Positions 43,442 through 52,008 of a stretch of 64,000 nucleotides of DNA are shown here, piece after piece. The notes beneath the pieces are model-generated. The model did not search any database, was not told the DNA's origin, and worked only from the letters and a program-made list of their open reading frames with translations. Each line of letters opens with the position of its first letter. Position 1 is the first letter of the stretch. The translations under genes were made by a program, and so were the position numbers. This DNA is from an uncultured Clostridia bacterium (lineage in GTDB: Bacteria; Bacillota; Clostridia; Lachnospirales; Anaerotignaceae). Location: the NCBI GenBank assembly GCA_944384265.1, contig CALWSR010000006.1:1-64000 (forward strand). The letters run 5' to 3'.

Positions 43442-43678
43442 TCATGGCTTGCATCAAAAACCACTCATTTCATGGCCAGTAGCTGTTTGCCGGCCTTCCT
43501 TACAGGAGCGGCTGGGGCAAACCCTTTCTAAAGGGCATGAAATTCCTTAATATAGGACATTTTTTTCATGCTTTTCATCAAAAACCACTCATTCATGGCC
43601 AGTAGCTGTTTGCCGGCCTTCCCTGTGAAAACGGCTGAGGCAAACAGCTTCTAAAGGGCATGAAATTCCTTAATAAGG
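43442..43678. repeat. Two tandem copies of a foldable ~120-bp repeat
   Basis: Two units of about 115 bp (43442-43556 and 43566-43678, period 124 bp) share long identical stretches, for example the ATCAAAAACCACTCATT and GAAATTCCTTAATA regions. Each unit can fold: outer TTTCATGGCC against GGGCATGAAA and inner GTTTGCC against GGCAAAC (changed to GAGGCAAAC in copy two). Copy one also has the palindrome CCCTTTCTAAAGGG. They lie between two genes and are GC-richer than neighbours. They could be intergenic mobile repeats or duplicated structured RNAs. Confidence 0.7.
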
Positions 43679-43714
43679 TTGTTTTTTTTCACTTGTTATG
43701 CTATATTAAATGTA

Positions 43715-43742
43715 TTATACAAAACAACTGTTTTGCTATAAT
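43715..43742 (+). promoter_or_regulatory. Promoter of the stalk-domain protein gene with palindromic spacer
   Basis: TTATAC and TATAAT are separated by 16 bp, and the spacer holds the palindrome AAAACAACTGTTTT, a candidate operator. The start codon is 38 bp downstream with GGAGG between. Confidence 0.5.
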
Positions 43743-43779
43743 CATATTTTTATTTGAAAAAAGAAGGAGGTAGTTATGT

Positions 43780-45513
43780 ATGAAACACATTTTCAGAAGG
43801 CTGACTGCTTTGTTTACTGCTTTTACCATGACAGCCGGTATTTCTGTAACGGCATTGGCAGCACAAAACGGCAGCTTTGATTTACAAATCAATGGGGAAA
43901 TTGTGGCATTTGAGGATTTGAAGCCCATCAACCGCAACAACAGAATTTTTGTTCCTTTTCGTGACACACTGGAGGCACTGGGGGCAGAGGTTTCTTATGA
44001 CAATGCCACTCACACAACCACTGCTGTAAGAGGAGATACAACCATTGCCTTTTCACCCGGTCAAACCTCTGTTACCGTAACAGAAAACGGTGTCACACAA
44101 GAGCTGGAAACCTCTATGGTCATTTCCTCAGGAAATGCTTATATTCCCGTTCGCTTTTTGGGAGAGGTTTTTGACTATCCGGTAGGCTGGGACAGTGCAG
44201 AAAAAACAGCTTTGCTCATTGATACAGACACAATTTTAGAGCAGGCCGGTTCTTTTTCATTGATGAACCGTTATTTAGAATATTCTAATACATATAACAC
44301 ACAGCCATATGTTTTTAAAGGCACATTTTCATTCAGTGTAGATATGCCCGGAGATGAAACAACAGCTGCCATTATGCCAATTTCCGGCACAGGTACACTG
44401 GAAGGCATTTCCGAAGCAGACAAATTGAATATGTCCACTGCAATACAGCTGGATACTGCAAAACTGAAAAACTACATTGCAACAGAAGCACCGGATGAAG
44501 CTTCTGCCACTGCCGCAAACTATGTTGTCAGCACATTAGAAAATATCAATTTTGACTATATCATGGACATTTCTTCCGGAAAAATGTATATGCATTCTCC
44601 TTTGTTTACTCTTTTGGGTATGCCGGAGGATGCTTGGATTTTGATTGATTTAGACGGATTGTATGCTTCTATGGGAATGGATGTTTCATTGTCTGAGCTG
44701 ATGGAAACCATGACAACAAATGACTTTGAATCCTATTTAAAAACATCATTGGCTTCTGTCCCTTTAACAAGTGTCAATGATTATGCAGCCTTTGAAGACT
44801 CCATTTCCGTATTCCAAGCTCTTTTCAGTGATGCTGCATTTCAGCAGCAGGCGGACGGATATGTTTCACAAATCAATATTGATAATGAAACAGCATATGT
44901 TCATATGACCACAAAGCTGTTGGAAACAAATGGTGCAATTTCTGGATATGCTTTGGACCTCTCGGCAGAGGATTCCAGCACAAATTCCGTCTCTCTTTCC
45001 ATTTCTCAGTCAAATGATGCTGCTTCCGGTCAGTTCCAGTTTCATTTGACCAATCTGCTTACAATGGCATTTGACTACAACATGACAATGGAGCCAACCA
45101 CCCAGCAAGCATTGAGCCAGCCTGATTCCAACAATATCATTGATATGATGGAAATGGCAAACTATACAGCTACACCAGCAATACCTGAGGAAGTGGCGGC
45201 AACACCAATCACAGAAGATACCTCTGCTGTTATGGAGGACTCTTCTGCTGTTGCTGAAGATTCTGCCGCTGAAGATTCTGCTACTGCCGAAGATTCTGCC
45301 GCTGCCGAAGATTCTGCTGCTGCCGAAGATTCTGCTGCTGCCGAAGATTCTGCCGCTGCTGAAGATTCTGCTGCTGCCGAAGATTCTGCTGCTGCCGAAG
45401 ATTCTGCTGCTGCCGAAGATTCTGCTGCTGCCGAAGATTCTGCCGCTGCCGAAGATTCTCCTGCCACAGAAGATTCTGAAAACACAGTAAAGGAAGATAT
45501 TGCTGCATCATAA
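43780..45513 (+). CDS. Secreted copper amine oxidase N-terminal (stalk) domain protein with EDSA-repeat tail
   Basis: This 577-residue protein has a clear signal peptide (RRLTALFTAFTMTAGISVTALAA, read as a basic start, hydrophobic core and AxA cleavage site). A stalk domain follows (about 28-150, with VPFRDTLEALGAEVSYDNAT and YIPVRFLGEVF), the small beta domain common in Clostridial surface proteins. A large middle region (about 160-460) has no recognised family, and the C-terminus is a low-complexity acidic tail made of AAAEDS units. There is no LPXTG motif or membrane anchor. It is probably secreted or wall-associated. GGAGG precedes the ATG. Confidence 0.8.
   Translation: MKHIFRRLTALFTAFTMTAGISVTALAAQNGSFDLQINGEIVAFEDLKPINRNNRIFVPFRDTLEALGAEVSYDNATHTTTAVRGDTTIAFSPGQTSVTVTENGVTQELETSMVISSGNAYIPVRFLGEVFDYPVGWDSAEKTALLIDTDTILEQAGSFSLMNRYLEYSNTYNTQPYVFKGTFSFSVDMPGDETTAAIMPISGTGTLEGISEADKLNMSTAIQLDTAKLKNYIATEAPDEASATAANYVVSTLENINFDYIMDISSGKMYMHSPLFTLLGMPEDAWILIDLDGLYASMGMDVSLSELMETMTTNDFESYLKTSLASVPLTSVNDYAAFEDSISVFQALFSDAAFQQQADGYVSQINIDNETAYVHMTTKLLETNGAISGYALDLSAEDSSTNSVSLSISQSNDAASGQFQFHLTNLLTMAFDYNMTMEPTTQQALSQPDSNNIIDMMEMANYTATPAIPEEVAATPITEDTSAVMEDSSAVAEDSAAEDSATAEDSAAAEDSAAAEDSAAAEDSAAAEDSAAAEDSAAAEDSAAAEDSAAAEDSAAAEDSPATEDSENTVKEDIAAS
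45298..45459 (+). repeat. 18-bp in-frame tandem repeat (nine AAAEDS units)
   Basis: Nine consecutive 18-bp units encode Ala-Ala-Ala-Glu-Asp-Ser, differing only at a few third positions. Two degenerate units flank the array. The array is prone to slippage, so length should vary between strains, changing the tail of the secreted protein. Confidence 0.9.
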
Positions 45514-45534
45514 AAAAGCAGTGTTAAATCAAAA

Positions 45535-45567
45535 CAGCCGTCATTTTCAGTACAGAAATGGCGGCTG
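45535..45567. terminator. Terminator after the stalk-domain gene
   Basis: CAGCCGTCATTT pairs with AAATGGCGGCTG (one mismatch) around a short loop, followed by AACTATTTT, 22 bp after the stop. Confidence 0.7.
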
Positions 45568-45658
45568 AACTATTTTAGTCATCACAGAAACGAATATCAT
45601 AAAACAAAATTTATCATATATCCCTTTCATAATATTTCAATTACATTTAACAGCAATC

Positions 45659-46024
45659 TCATGCCCTTTTCTGCCCATGGTTCAGCAAAGAAATTTCAAT
45701 TTCTGTATTGACATTGCCTCCATATTCCTCATGATAAAATTCTGTGTTATATTGTGCTTTCCATATTGTGACCCTATCATATTGAAAATGGATATAAATG
45801 CCATTTTCAGCCTCTTTTTTATCCACTGCTTTTTTTATTTTTTCAAAGCTGTTTATCATACCTCTGCAAAAGCATGGAAGTCTAATTTTGTATAAAAGCA
45901 TAAATAAAAATCCATATTTCTTCTCCTCAGCATAGCCAGATTCTGTTACTTTAATATGAAATAGAAAGCTATAAAACACTGCTTCTGCCCTTAAATCCAG
46001 CTCTCTGCTTTTCTCCCCTTCCAC
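45659..46024 (-). CDS. Hypothetical protein, possibly truncated
   Basis: This 121-residue frame begins at GTG directly after an in-frame stop with GGAGG too far upstream (about 15 bases), so the true start is uncertain. The sequence looks protein-like (SFLFHIKVTESGYAEEKKYG and GIYIHFQYDRVTIWKAQYNT). No family is recognised. It lies downstream of the second VgrG locus on the same strand and may be a truncated member of that locus. Confidence 0.4.
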   Translation of the reverse strand: MEGEKSRELDLRAEAVFYSFLFHIKVTESGYAEEKKYGFLFMLLYKIRLPCFCRGMINSFEKIKKAVDKKEAENGIYIHFQYDRVTIWKAQYNTEFYHEEYGGNVNTEIEISLLNHGQKRA

Positions 46025-46414
46025 AGCCTGTCAAAAGAGCCTCCAATCTTTTTGTTTGCTTTTTTTTAAAGCAGCGTCCATCTCTTTGGTACATTTTTAA
46101 AATTCATATTTTCAATGCCATATCATTTTTCATATTAACGTAACACATCCATAGCCACAAAACCCATTTCTTTTGATGCTTCTGTGGGTTTCAAGCTATA
46201 TTTTATCCATTGCCTTTCCTTTCTTATCTAAAAGCCCAAGCAATGGAATTTTTCTTTTTTACCATGAAGGATTTAGAGGCATTTGCAGCACTTGCAAGCT
46301 TTTTGGTTTCTTTCAAACAAAGCAATACCATTTTCATTTTACCATATCATAGAAAATCCACTTGTTTTTTTCACTTATGCAATAAAATGAAATAGCAAAT
46401 TTATTTCTTCTTTT
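46025..46414. other. Intergenic, no feature recognised
   Basis: 390 bp of AT-rich sequence with only short frames lacking ribosome sites. No repeat or convincing terminator for the upstream minus-strand genes was identified. Confidence 0.4.
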
Positions 46415-47530
46415 TTATATTATAATTTGATTTTTTTGCTGTTCTGTCAAATTCATTTCATTTAACTGTTTTTTGGAAAAAATACATTTTTCTAACACAG
46501 CATTTGTAAAATCAACATTTGTCATGTCTGCCCCTCTAAAATCTGCATATTTTAAAACAGCATTTTGAAAGCTGGCATTTTTTAAACAGCAGTCTTTAAA
46601 AGAAGTATAGCAATAAGCAGAATGAAATTTCATCATAAAAATAATGGTGTTTAATTCTGTTACTGCATAATCAAAACAAGCCCCCTGTAAATCTGCGGCG
46701 TCAAAACAGGCATAATTTAATATGGTTTGTTTGAAATTGGACTGCTTTAAATTGGATTTTTGAAATCTTGCTCCCTGTAAATCACTGCCCCTTAAATCTA
46801 TGTACTGCAAATCGCTTTTTCTAATATCTGCATATCTTAAATCTGCACCATTTGCACAAACTCCCTTTAATTCAATGCCCCTTAAATCTGCAAAACAAAA
46901 ATGATTGTTTTGTTGCTTTAAAAATTGTCTTTTCCATTTTCCATAATCTATTTCTGTTTCTTGTTGATACAGCTTGTCACAAGGCTCATAATATTCTCCG
47001 CTTTGTATTTCTAAATGGTCTGCTTTTTTTAATTGATAATAGGCGTCGCTTTCTGTCAATCCATTTATGGCATACCGCAGTATTTCCACAAAATGAGAAT
47101 GGAATACACCAATCTGTTTCATTGCAAACATTTCCAGCTCCGGTATGGAAAAAACACAACGATAAGCATTGCTCTGCAACAAAAGCTGTTTATAAAATGT
47201 GTTATAATAATCATAAATGATATGGCTGTCCAAAACACCGATTTCTCTTCCCTTTTTCAAATACCAGCTTTCATCATACAAAATCAAATGATATTGACAA
47301 ACCCCTTCCAATACATCCTGTCTCATAATATGAAATGTAATGTAATGTGCTTTTTGTTCACATAGCTTATGGGCTGCCTGCTCCAAAAGCTTCTCCATAT
47401 CCGCACAAACAGATTTTTGTATTTGTTCTATGTTTTGCTGTATTTCTTTTTGCATTGCACAAACAATATTTTCCAATAGGGGGAACATAATTTCATTTTC
47501 CCACTTTTGAAGCATTTCTTTTTTATTCAT
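46415..47530 (-). CDS. Pentapeptide-repeat protein of the VgrG locus
   Basis: This 371-residue protein begins with a helical N-terminus (about 1-200) that lacks repeats. The second half has runs of A(D/N)LxX repeats (LKGVCANGADLRYADIRKSD, then LQGARFQKSNLKQSNFKQT, up to FRGADMTNVDFTNAVLEK). The pentapeptide part forms a right-handed beta-helix. It is the last gene of the second VgrG locus and overlaps the DcrB-like gene by 8 bp, so it is probably a cargo or accessory protein translated with it. Related gene orders place pentapeptide proteins beside spike genes as effectors or chaperones; which it is here is unknown. Confidence 0.75.
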   Translation of the reverse strand: MNKKEMLQKWENEIMFPLLENIVCAMQKEIQQNIEQIQKSVCADMEKLLEQAAHKLCEQKAHYITFHIMRQDVLEGVCQYHLILYDESWYLKKGREIGVLDSHIIYDYYNTFYKQLLLQSNAYRCVFSIPELEMFAMKQIGVFHSHFVEILRYAINGLTESDAYYQLKKADHLEIQSGEYYEPCDKLYQQETEIDYGKWKRQFLKQQNNHFCFADLRGIELKGVCANGADLRYADIRKSDLQYIDLRGSDLQGARFQKSNLKQSNFKQTILNYACFDAADLQGACFDYAVTELNTIIFMMKFHSAYCYTSFKDCCLKNASFQNAVLKYADFRGADMTNVDFTNAVLEKCIFSKKQLNEMNLTEQQKNQIII

Positions 47531-48125
47531 AACTCTTTTCCTGGCCTTCCAACTGTATTGATAACAGCATTTGCATTATGATATTTATCCAATCTCTTTT
47601 TTGCACATCAGGGCAATGAAATGTGCCAACCACCCAATCATTTTTTATCAAAAACAAAAATATGACATTTAATAAGCTATCTTTTTTCCTTTGCAATGGA
47701 AATGAAAATTGTATGACAGATAGATTTTGTTTTGTATTGAAAACATTTTTTTCTAGGACAATATTTCCATGCAGCTCTTTGATATCCTGTTCCATTTCCT
47801 GCTGCGCCTGCAAAATATCTTTTCCAATCTCTTCACAATGCAAAAAGGAAAAAGTCATATTGACATCTCCTTTGTCATTGGTATATACAAAATCCGGATG
47901 GTGTTTTGTCCCATATTTTAATAGCAGCATCCCTTTTTTCATACTATGAAATGAAACAGGCAGCATCATGCTGAATGCACCGCCGCACAATTTTTTTCTT
48001 TCAAATAATACTGTATCATAAAAAATTTCTGCATATCCTCTACTGATATCATTTTTTTGCTTTTCCTTTCTTTTTTTCTCCTGGTTCATCATTTTTATCA
48101 CAGCTTCTGCATAGCTTTTCAACAA
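47523..48125 (-). CDS. DcrB/DUF1795-like adaptor protein
   Basis: This 200-residue protein starts with a basic helical segment (MNQEKKRKEKQKNDISRGYA). A beta-rich domain follows, with FSMMLPVSFHSM, TNDKGDVNMTFSFLHCEEI and SLLNVIFLFLIKNDWVVGTFHC. That pattern is close to DcrB/DUF1795-type proteins, which occur next to VgrG genes and act as loading adaptors for effectors. It sits 10 bp after the VgrG gene and overlaps the pentapeptide gene. The role is inferred from family and position. Confidence 0.6.
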   Translation of the reverse strand: MLKSYAEAVIKMMNQEKKRKEKQKNDISRGYAEIFYDTVLFERKKLCGGAFSMMLPVSFHSMKKGMLLLKYGTKHHPDFVYTNDKGDVNMTFSFLHCEEIGKDILQAQQEMEQDIKELHGNIVLEKNVFNTKQNLSVIQFSFPLQRKKDSLLNVIFLFLIKNDWVVGTFHCPDVQKRDWINIIMQMLLSIQLEGQEKSYE

Positions 48126-48135
48126 AAATCACTTC

Positions 48136-49518
48136 CTATGCCTTAAAATGCATGATTTCATCCACAATCATATTTGCCTTTGGCGTTGCTGCCATCAATC
48201 TGTCTGTTGCCTGAAACACAATTTTGTTTGCTTCCAATCTCATTAAATTGGATGTATTGATTTGAATGCCCCCATCTCCTGTCAGTGTAATGCCACTGCT
48301 GTCCTGCATATTGACAGAGCATTTTTGCTCTGAGGCAACAATGTCAATGCTCTCAGGAGAGAATGTCATTTCTTTTTTATGTATGCTGCCAAATCTTTTT
48401 GTAGAAACAGATTGGGTTTTATCATTTTCATTTCCGTCTGTTCTATTGACAAGTCTTACATATGCCTGTGATTCATCTTGTTTTGGACTGTATAGCTTCA
48501 CACTGTCCCCCACTTGAGGCATAATGTAGCAGCCTGTTTGTCCTTGTGCAGTATAAGGCGTATTGTATTGAAACCAATGACATTTTGCTATATCCTGTGT
48601 TTCATCAATAGACAAATGTAATTTTAAATAATCCTTTTTCACATCCAGCACCTTTGCATCCATAGAAAGCCCCATAAAAGCCGTATTATAAAATATATTT
48701 GTAAAAACACCCTCTTTTTTGCATAATTGATAGCGATAAATTATTTTTCCATATTCCAGCACCATTTCTTTTTCCATCACAATATAATAAAAGCCATGAT
48801 ACAATACCATATCTCCCAATGCATAACACCGCTCTGTTTCTATTTGAACATAGGTAAAATCTGATACGGCTTTTTCATTATCATTTTGATTTTGTATCAT
48901 ATATTTATCTGTTTGTCTAATGATTTTGTAATGCTGCGCCTGCTCTGTATGGGTTTTTCCATTGGGCAGGCCTATCCACAGCTTGGGACTGCCAGATAAA
49001 ATGTCAGGTATCACAACAGCATTCATATGAGAAGCAATCCGCAGCAAAAATGCCCAATCCGTTTCATCATATTGTATGATGACTCTGTTTTGTGTTTTTC
49101 CATTGGAAACAGTGTCTATAAAATCCCCTTGATACTCTGTTTTGATAATCTGTTCAAATATGGACTGATATTTATTTTCTGCATATTGAAAGCTTCTTCT
49201 TTTCTTTTTGATATCTAATAAAATACTATTGCTTTTGGCTGTCAAGCGCACTGTACAAACATCTTGCTGCATAGCAATTTGTAAATCCATCAGCACCCCT
49301 GAAAACAATATTGTTTTTTTATCCTTGCCATTGTAAAATAACACAACATTTGTTTTTTCATTCATGCCATAAACATCTTCCATTTTTTGGCCATCCTCCA
49401 ACATAACCTCAAGCATGGCAACAGCGTGTTCATTGCAGCACTGCACCATTTTTACAGACAGTATTTTTTGTACCTTTAAAGGCATTTCTATTTCTAAATC
49501 CTTCCATAGTATACTCAT
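48136..49518 (-). CDS. Second VgrG-like spike protein
   Basis: This 460-residue paralogue of the 1496-2929 protein shares the gpD-type block (QYDETDWAFLLRIASHMNA) and the OB-fold block (YTAQGQTGCYIMPQVGDSVK). The C-terminal region (about 380-460) is beta-rich needle-like. There is no enzymatic extension. It is flanked by an immunity-like gene upstream and DcrB-like and pentapeptide genes downstream, forming a complete effector-delivery cassette. Lack of a local PAAR-like gene means it would need the tip protein of locus 1 or one elsewhere. Confidence 0.85.
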   Translation of the reverse strand: MSILWKDLEIEMPLKVQKILSVKMVQCCNEHAVAMLEVMLEDGQKMEDVYGMNEKTNVVLFYNGKDKKTILFSGVLMDLQIAMQQDVCTVRLTAKSNSILLDIKKKRRSFQYAENKYQSIFEQIIKTEYQGDFIDTVSNGKTQNRVIIQYDETDWAFLLRIASHMNAVVIPDILSGSPKLWIGLPNGKTHTEQAQHYKIIRQTDKYMIQNQNDNEKAVSDFTYVQIETERCYALGDMVLYHGFYYIVMEKEMVLEYGKIIYRYQLCKKEGVFTNIFYNTAFMGLSMDAKVLDVKKDYLKLHLSIDETQDIAKCHWFQYNTPYTAQGQTGCYIMPQVGDSVKLYSPKQDESQAYVRLVNRTDGNENDKTQSVSTKRFGSIHKKEMTFSPESIDIVASEQKCSVNMQDSSGITLTGDGGIQINTSNLMRLEANKIVFQATDRLMAATPKANMIVDEIMHFKA

Positions 49519-49530
49519 TTTTTCACCGCC

Positions 49531-49968
49531 CTATATAAAATACTTCACCCTTTGAAAAGAAATACCCATATATCCTTTTCGTAATATATTTTCTGTCAAT
49601 ACTCTGTCAAATACAAAATATTCTTGTTTTTCAAAAGCAACACGAAACAAAAAACGCTCTTTTATTTTCTCACCTTCCAGCACAACAGCTTCTATACCCT
49701 TATATTTTCCTTCTGCAATACAATCCAGTGCCGGACAAACACACTTCCAGTAAACAACAGACTGCATATGCTGATTGTCACACAAAAATATGGGGTAAAA
49801 TTCCAGTGTTTCATCATAGATGGACAACAGTTCTTTTAATCTGTCGGAAAACAGATGAAATGTAGAAAATAGCTTGCGAATCATAATATAATCTGCCTGT
49901 AAGTATTTCTCACCCAAATCACAGTCAATGACTTCTTCTGTTGTTTGCTCCAGCTCTTCTTTTGTCAT
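49531..49968 (-). CDS. Imm11-like (DUF1629-type) protein of the VgrG locus
   Basis: This 145-residue acidic protein is 12 bp upstream of the VgrG gene. The C-terminal segment EYFVFDRVLTENILRKGYMGISFQRV follows the pattern of Imm11 ends (hydrophobic strand, V-S/D-x-x-L-x-E-x-x-L-x-x-x-x-x-x-G-I-x-F). It could be the immunity partner of the effector in this locus or a spike-associated protein. The family call is from pattern memory. Confidence 0.5.
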   Translation of the reverse strand: MTKEELEQTTEEVIDCDLGEKYLQADYIMIRKLFSTFHLFSDRLKELLSIYDETLEFYPIFLCDNQHMQSVVYWKCVCPALDCIAEGKYKGIEAVVLEGEKIKERFLFRVAFEKQEYFVFDRVLTENILRKGYMGISFQRVKYFI

Positions 49969-50082
49969 ATTGATAGGAATGATATTTCCAATTCTTTTGT
50001 CTGGCTTTACAATATAATAATAAATATGACCACCCTCTTTTAGAAAGCTTTGCTTTCACTAAGCAGTGCTTTGCAAGCTGCT

Positions 50083-50562
50083 TTATACTTTCCTTCTCAC
50101 ATTATTCAAAAGCTCCTCCACTTCAAACCGGATTTCTGCCTCCTCCTTTTTAATCCACTTTTGATGTCTATCTCTGTATTTGTCCATAGGAACCATTCCT
50201 ATGCCTTCCCACACTTTATCTTCTTTCATCTTTCCATTTTCATACAATGTAGCAATAAACAGCATTTCTCCCCTTTCTTCCATCACTTCAAACTCATCCT
50301 CTCCATAGATAGCTATTATTGTTATTTTGAAATAAGAATCTATCTCTGCCGGATTGACATATTTGATACAAACAATATTTTGTTCTATTCCCGAAATTTG
50401 AAATGGTTTACATTCTTCAAATCCCTTTGAAGCATCTTCTAAATCTGTAAAATACAATATAAAATTGCCGTCTAGTGTGATATCTGTCACATATGTTTTT
50501 TGATGGTATGCTGCAAATTTTTTTCCTTTCTGTTTTTCACTGCAATATGGAACAGCCGCCAC
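50083..50562 (-). CDS. Hypothetical protein, probably decayed start
   Basis: The 159-residue frame begins at GTG 50562 without a ribosome site. The frame remains open for 33 codons further upstream, so the original gene may have been longer. The body is acidic and protein-like (FILYFTDLEDASKGFEECKP, then DEFEVMEERGEMLFIATLYE) with a Lys/Glu-rich helical end. No family is recognised. It may be an immunity-like or tail fragment of the VgrG locus. Confidence 0.45.
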   Translation of the reverse strand: MAAVPYCSEKQKGKKFAAYHQKTYVTDITLDGNFILYFTDLEDASKGFEECKPFQISGIEQNIVCIKYVNPAEIDSYFKITIIAIYGEDEFEVMEERGEMLFIATLYENGKMKEDKVWEGIGMVPMDKYRDRHQKWIKKEEAEIRFEVEELLNNVRRKV

Positions 50563-50567
50563 ACACT

Positions 50568-50717
50568 TTATATGTCCTGATTGCTTGCCAGCTCCTTTAT
50601 TTCCAGCCTGATTTTGGTAAACTCTTGCTTTTTTACCCTTTTTTGATATGGACGTTCTTTTTTAAAAAGGGGGTCTGTTTCTTCTCGTTTAAAATCAATA
50701 ATGGTTTCTATCCCCAC
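50568..50717 (-). pseudogene. Fragment of a decayed gene
   Basis: A 49-codon frame (IDFKREETDPLFKKERPYQK and EFTKIRLEIKELASNQDI) starts at GTG 50717 with no ribosome site, overlaps the next frame by a few bases and is preceded by stops in all frames. It reads as real protein but is cut off from any start, so it is a gene remnant. Confidence 0.4.
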
Positions 50718-50787
50718 AAATTATCTACATCAATATCAAGTCATTTCTCTATATACCTACAAAGCATTTCTTCATACCATAAAAAAG

Positions 50788-51123
50788 CTATTCTTTTTCA
50801 ATATAATATGCAATATAATCTATATCCTCTAAAAGAGCTTCTTTTTCCTCTTCATTGAAATAGTCATCTAAATTCAAATTTTTCATTGTTTCTTTCATAT
50901 CTTTATCATAATTTAAATAATTTTTCAAGCTCTCACTATCATACTTTGCCACTCTTTCTAACAATGTTGCATATACTGTTACCGTATCTATATCTTTTTT
51001 TAATAGTTTATCCGTAAAATCAACCTTACATCTTCCTGCTGCTTGATTGATTGTATACTGCTCCGATAAAATAAAATCATAAAAAGATTCTGTCACTAAA
51101 TATTTTAATTGATAATAGTCCAT
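50788..51123 (-). CDS. Small acidic protein, candidate immunity protein
   Basis: This 111-residue product has ATG 7 bases after GGGAGG. It is strongly acidic and helical (ESLKNYLNYDKDMKETMKNL, then LDDYFNEEEKEALLEDIDY). It lies 3 bp after the end of a decayed toxin-like gene (51127-51597), so the pair looks like a dead toxin with a preserved immunity gene. The immunity role is inferred from position and charge. Confidence 0.55.
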   Translation of the reverse strand: MDYYQLKYLVTESFYDFILSEQYTINQAAGRCKVDFTDKLLKKDIDTVTVYATLLERVAKYDSESLKNYLNYDKDMKETMKNLNLDDYFNEEEKEALLEDIDYIAYYIEKE

Positions 51124-51126
51124 ATA

Positions 51127-51597
51127 TCAATCCCTCCCCTCGTACATGGAATCATAAATCATTACCGATGCTGTTTCATCCGCTCTCATTTTGCCCATTT
51201 TATACTTCCAGCGATAAACACCGTTGACTTCATCAAAATACTTGTAAATTCCCTTTTTCCATTCCTGTTTGGCGTTGACACCAATACCGCAAAGCATCTG
51301 TTTTTTCATTCCCATCAAATTTAAAATTTGCACTGACATCGCCCATACCTTTCACCGTCACGGCCTGTGGTTTTGGCTGGCCATATCCTTCTTTTGCTGT
51401 ACCAAAATTTACATTTGTACTAGATGGCCACACAGCATTCAGCGTAATATCTTCCATAATTTGTGCAGCAAAATCAAATGTCTGTCCATTTTCCTGCCAT
51501 TGTGCCAACACAAAGCCATTATTTGACGTGCCGCCATTTTCCTGTTTCAAATAATTTATATCTCAAATCTTTATCTACTGTGACTGTATTTTCCCAT
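51127..51597 (-). pseudogene. Frameshifted toxin- or surface-protein remnant with a Listeria-Bacteroides repeat
   Basis: Two overlapping minus-strand frames together read as one protein. The first holds NGFVLAQWQENGQTFDFAAQ and DITLNAVW, a List_Bact repeat (W...T-x-F-D-F, I-T-L-x-A-x-W). The reading then shifts frame near 51290 and continues NAKQEWKKGIYKYFDEVNGV and MRADETASVMIYDSMYEGRD to 51127. The N-terminal part is missing; only a piece (EWENTVTVDKDLRYKL) remains upstream in another frame. It is cut off at the FMN-binding gene, suggesting the flavodoxin cassette joined here. Confidence 0.6.
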
Positions 51598-52008
51598 TCA
51601 TTTTTTATTTTCTCCCGTCAAGGCATTTTCAACAGCCTTCTTTATGACAATGCTTGAATTTGTTGCTTCCGATACTGTGTCAACATCTATTTTCTGTTCT
51701 TTCACAATTCTGTCTGCAACAGCCTCTGCGGGTTTTCCACGCCCGTTTTTATGCTCCAGAATATCAATATTTGTCATTACTCCGTTTTGAACGGTTACTT
51801 CCACTTTGGCATAAACAAAATCCACGTCATATTCTCCAACATAAACTCCGTCGGGAACATTGGAAATATTGATATTGTGAAAAGCAGTTTCCCTTACAGC
51901 CTTTTTATAATCCGCCACACTTTTCAAATAAACTGCTGTAAAAATCAAACCAATCAGGAAAAGCAAAATGACTGCAAACAATAGAATGGGCTTTCGGAAT
52001 CGTTTCAT
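51598..52008 (-). CDS. FMN-binding domain membrane protein
   Basis: The start is the ATG behind GAGAGGTGTCTGAA, overlapping the flavodoxin stop by 4 bp; the product is 136 residues. One N-terminal span (ILLFAVILLFLIGLIFTAVY) anchors an extracytoplasmic FMN-binding domain (GVYVGEYDVDFVYAKVEV and DTVSEATNSSIVIKKAVENAL). The Thr in SEAT is the expected covalent FMN attachment site. It probably passes electrons outside the membrane together with the flavodoxin-family reductase encoded upstream. Confidence 0.85.
   Translation of the reverse strand: MKRFRKPILLFAVILLFLIGLIFTAVYLKSVADYKKAVRETAFHNINISNVPDGVYVGEYDVDFVYAKVEVTVQNGVMTNIDILEHKNGRGKPAEAVADRIVKEQKIDVDTVSEATNSSIVIKKAVENALTGENKK

Noticed and set aside
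43442..43678. CRISPR array
   Set aside because: Only two long units (about 115 bp) with no short direct repeats separated by unique spacers, and no cas genes in the window.
45162..45485. Long open frames on the minus strand and in other plus frames across the stalk-gene tail
   Set aside because: They are produced by the 18-bp coding repeat, which is open in several frames; no ribosome sites and only low-complexity composition.
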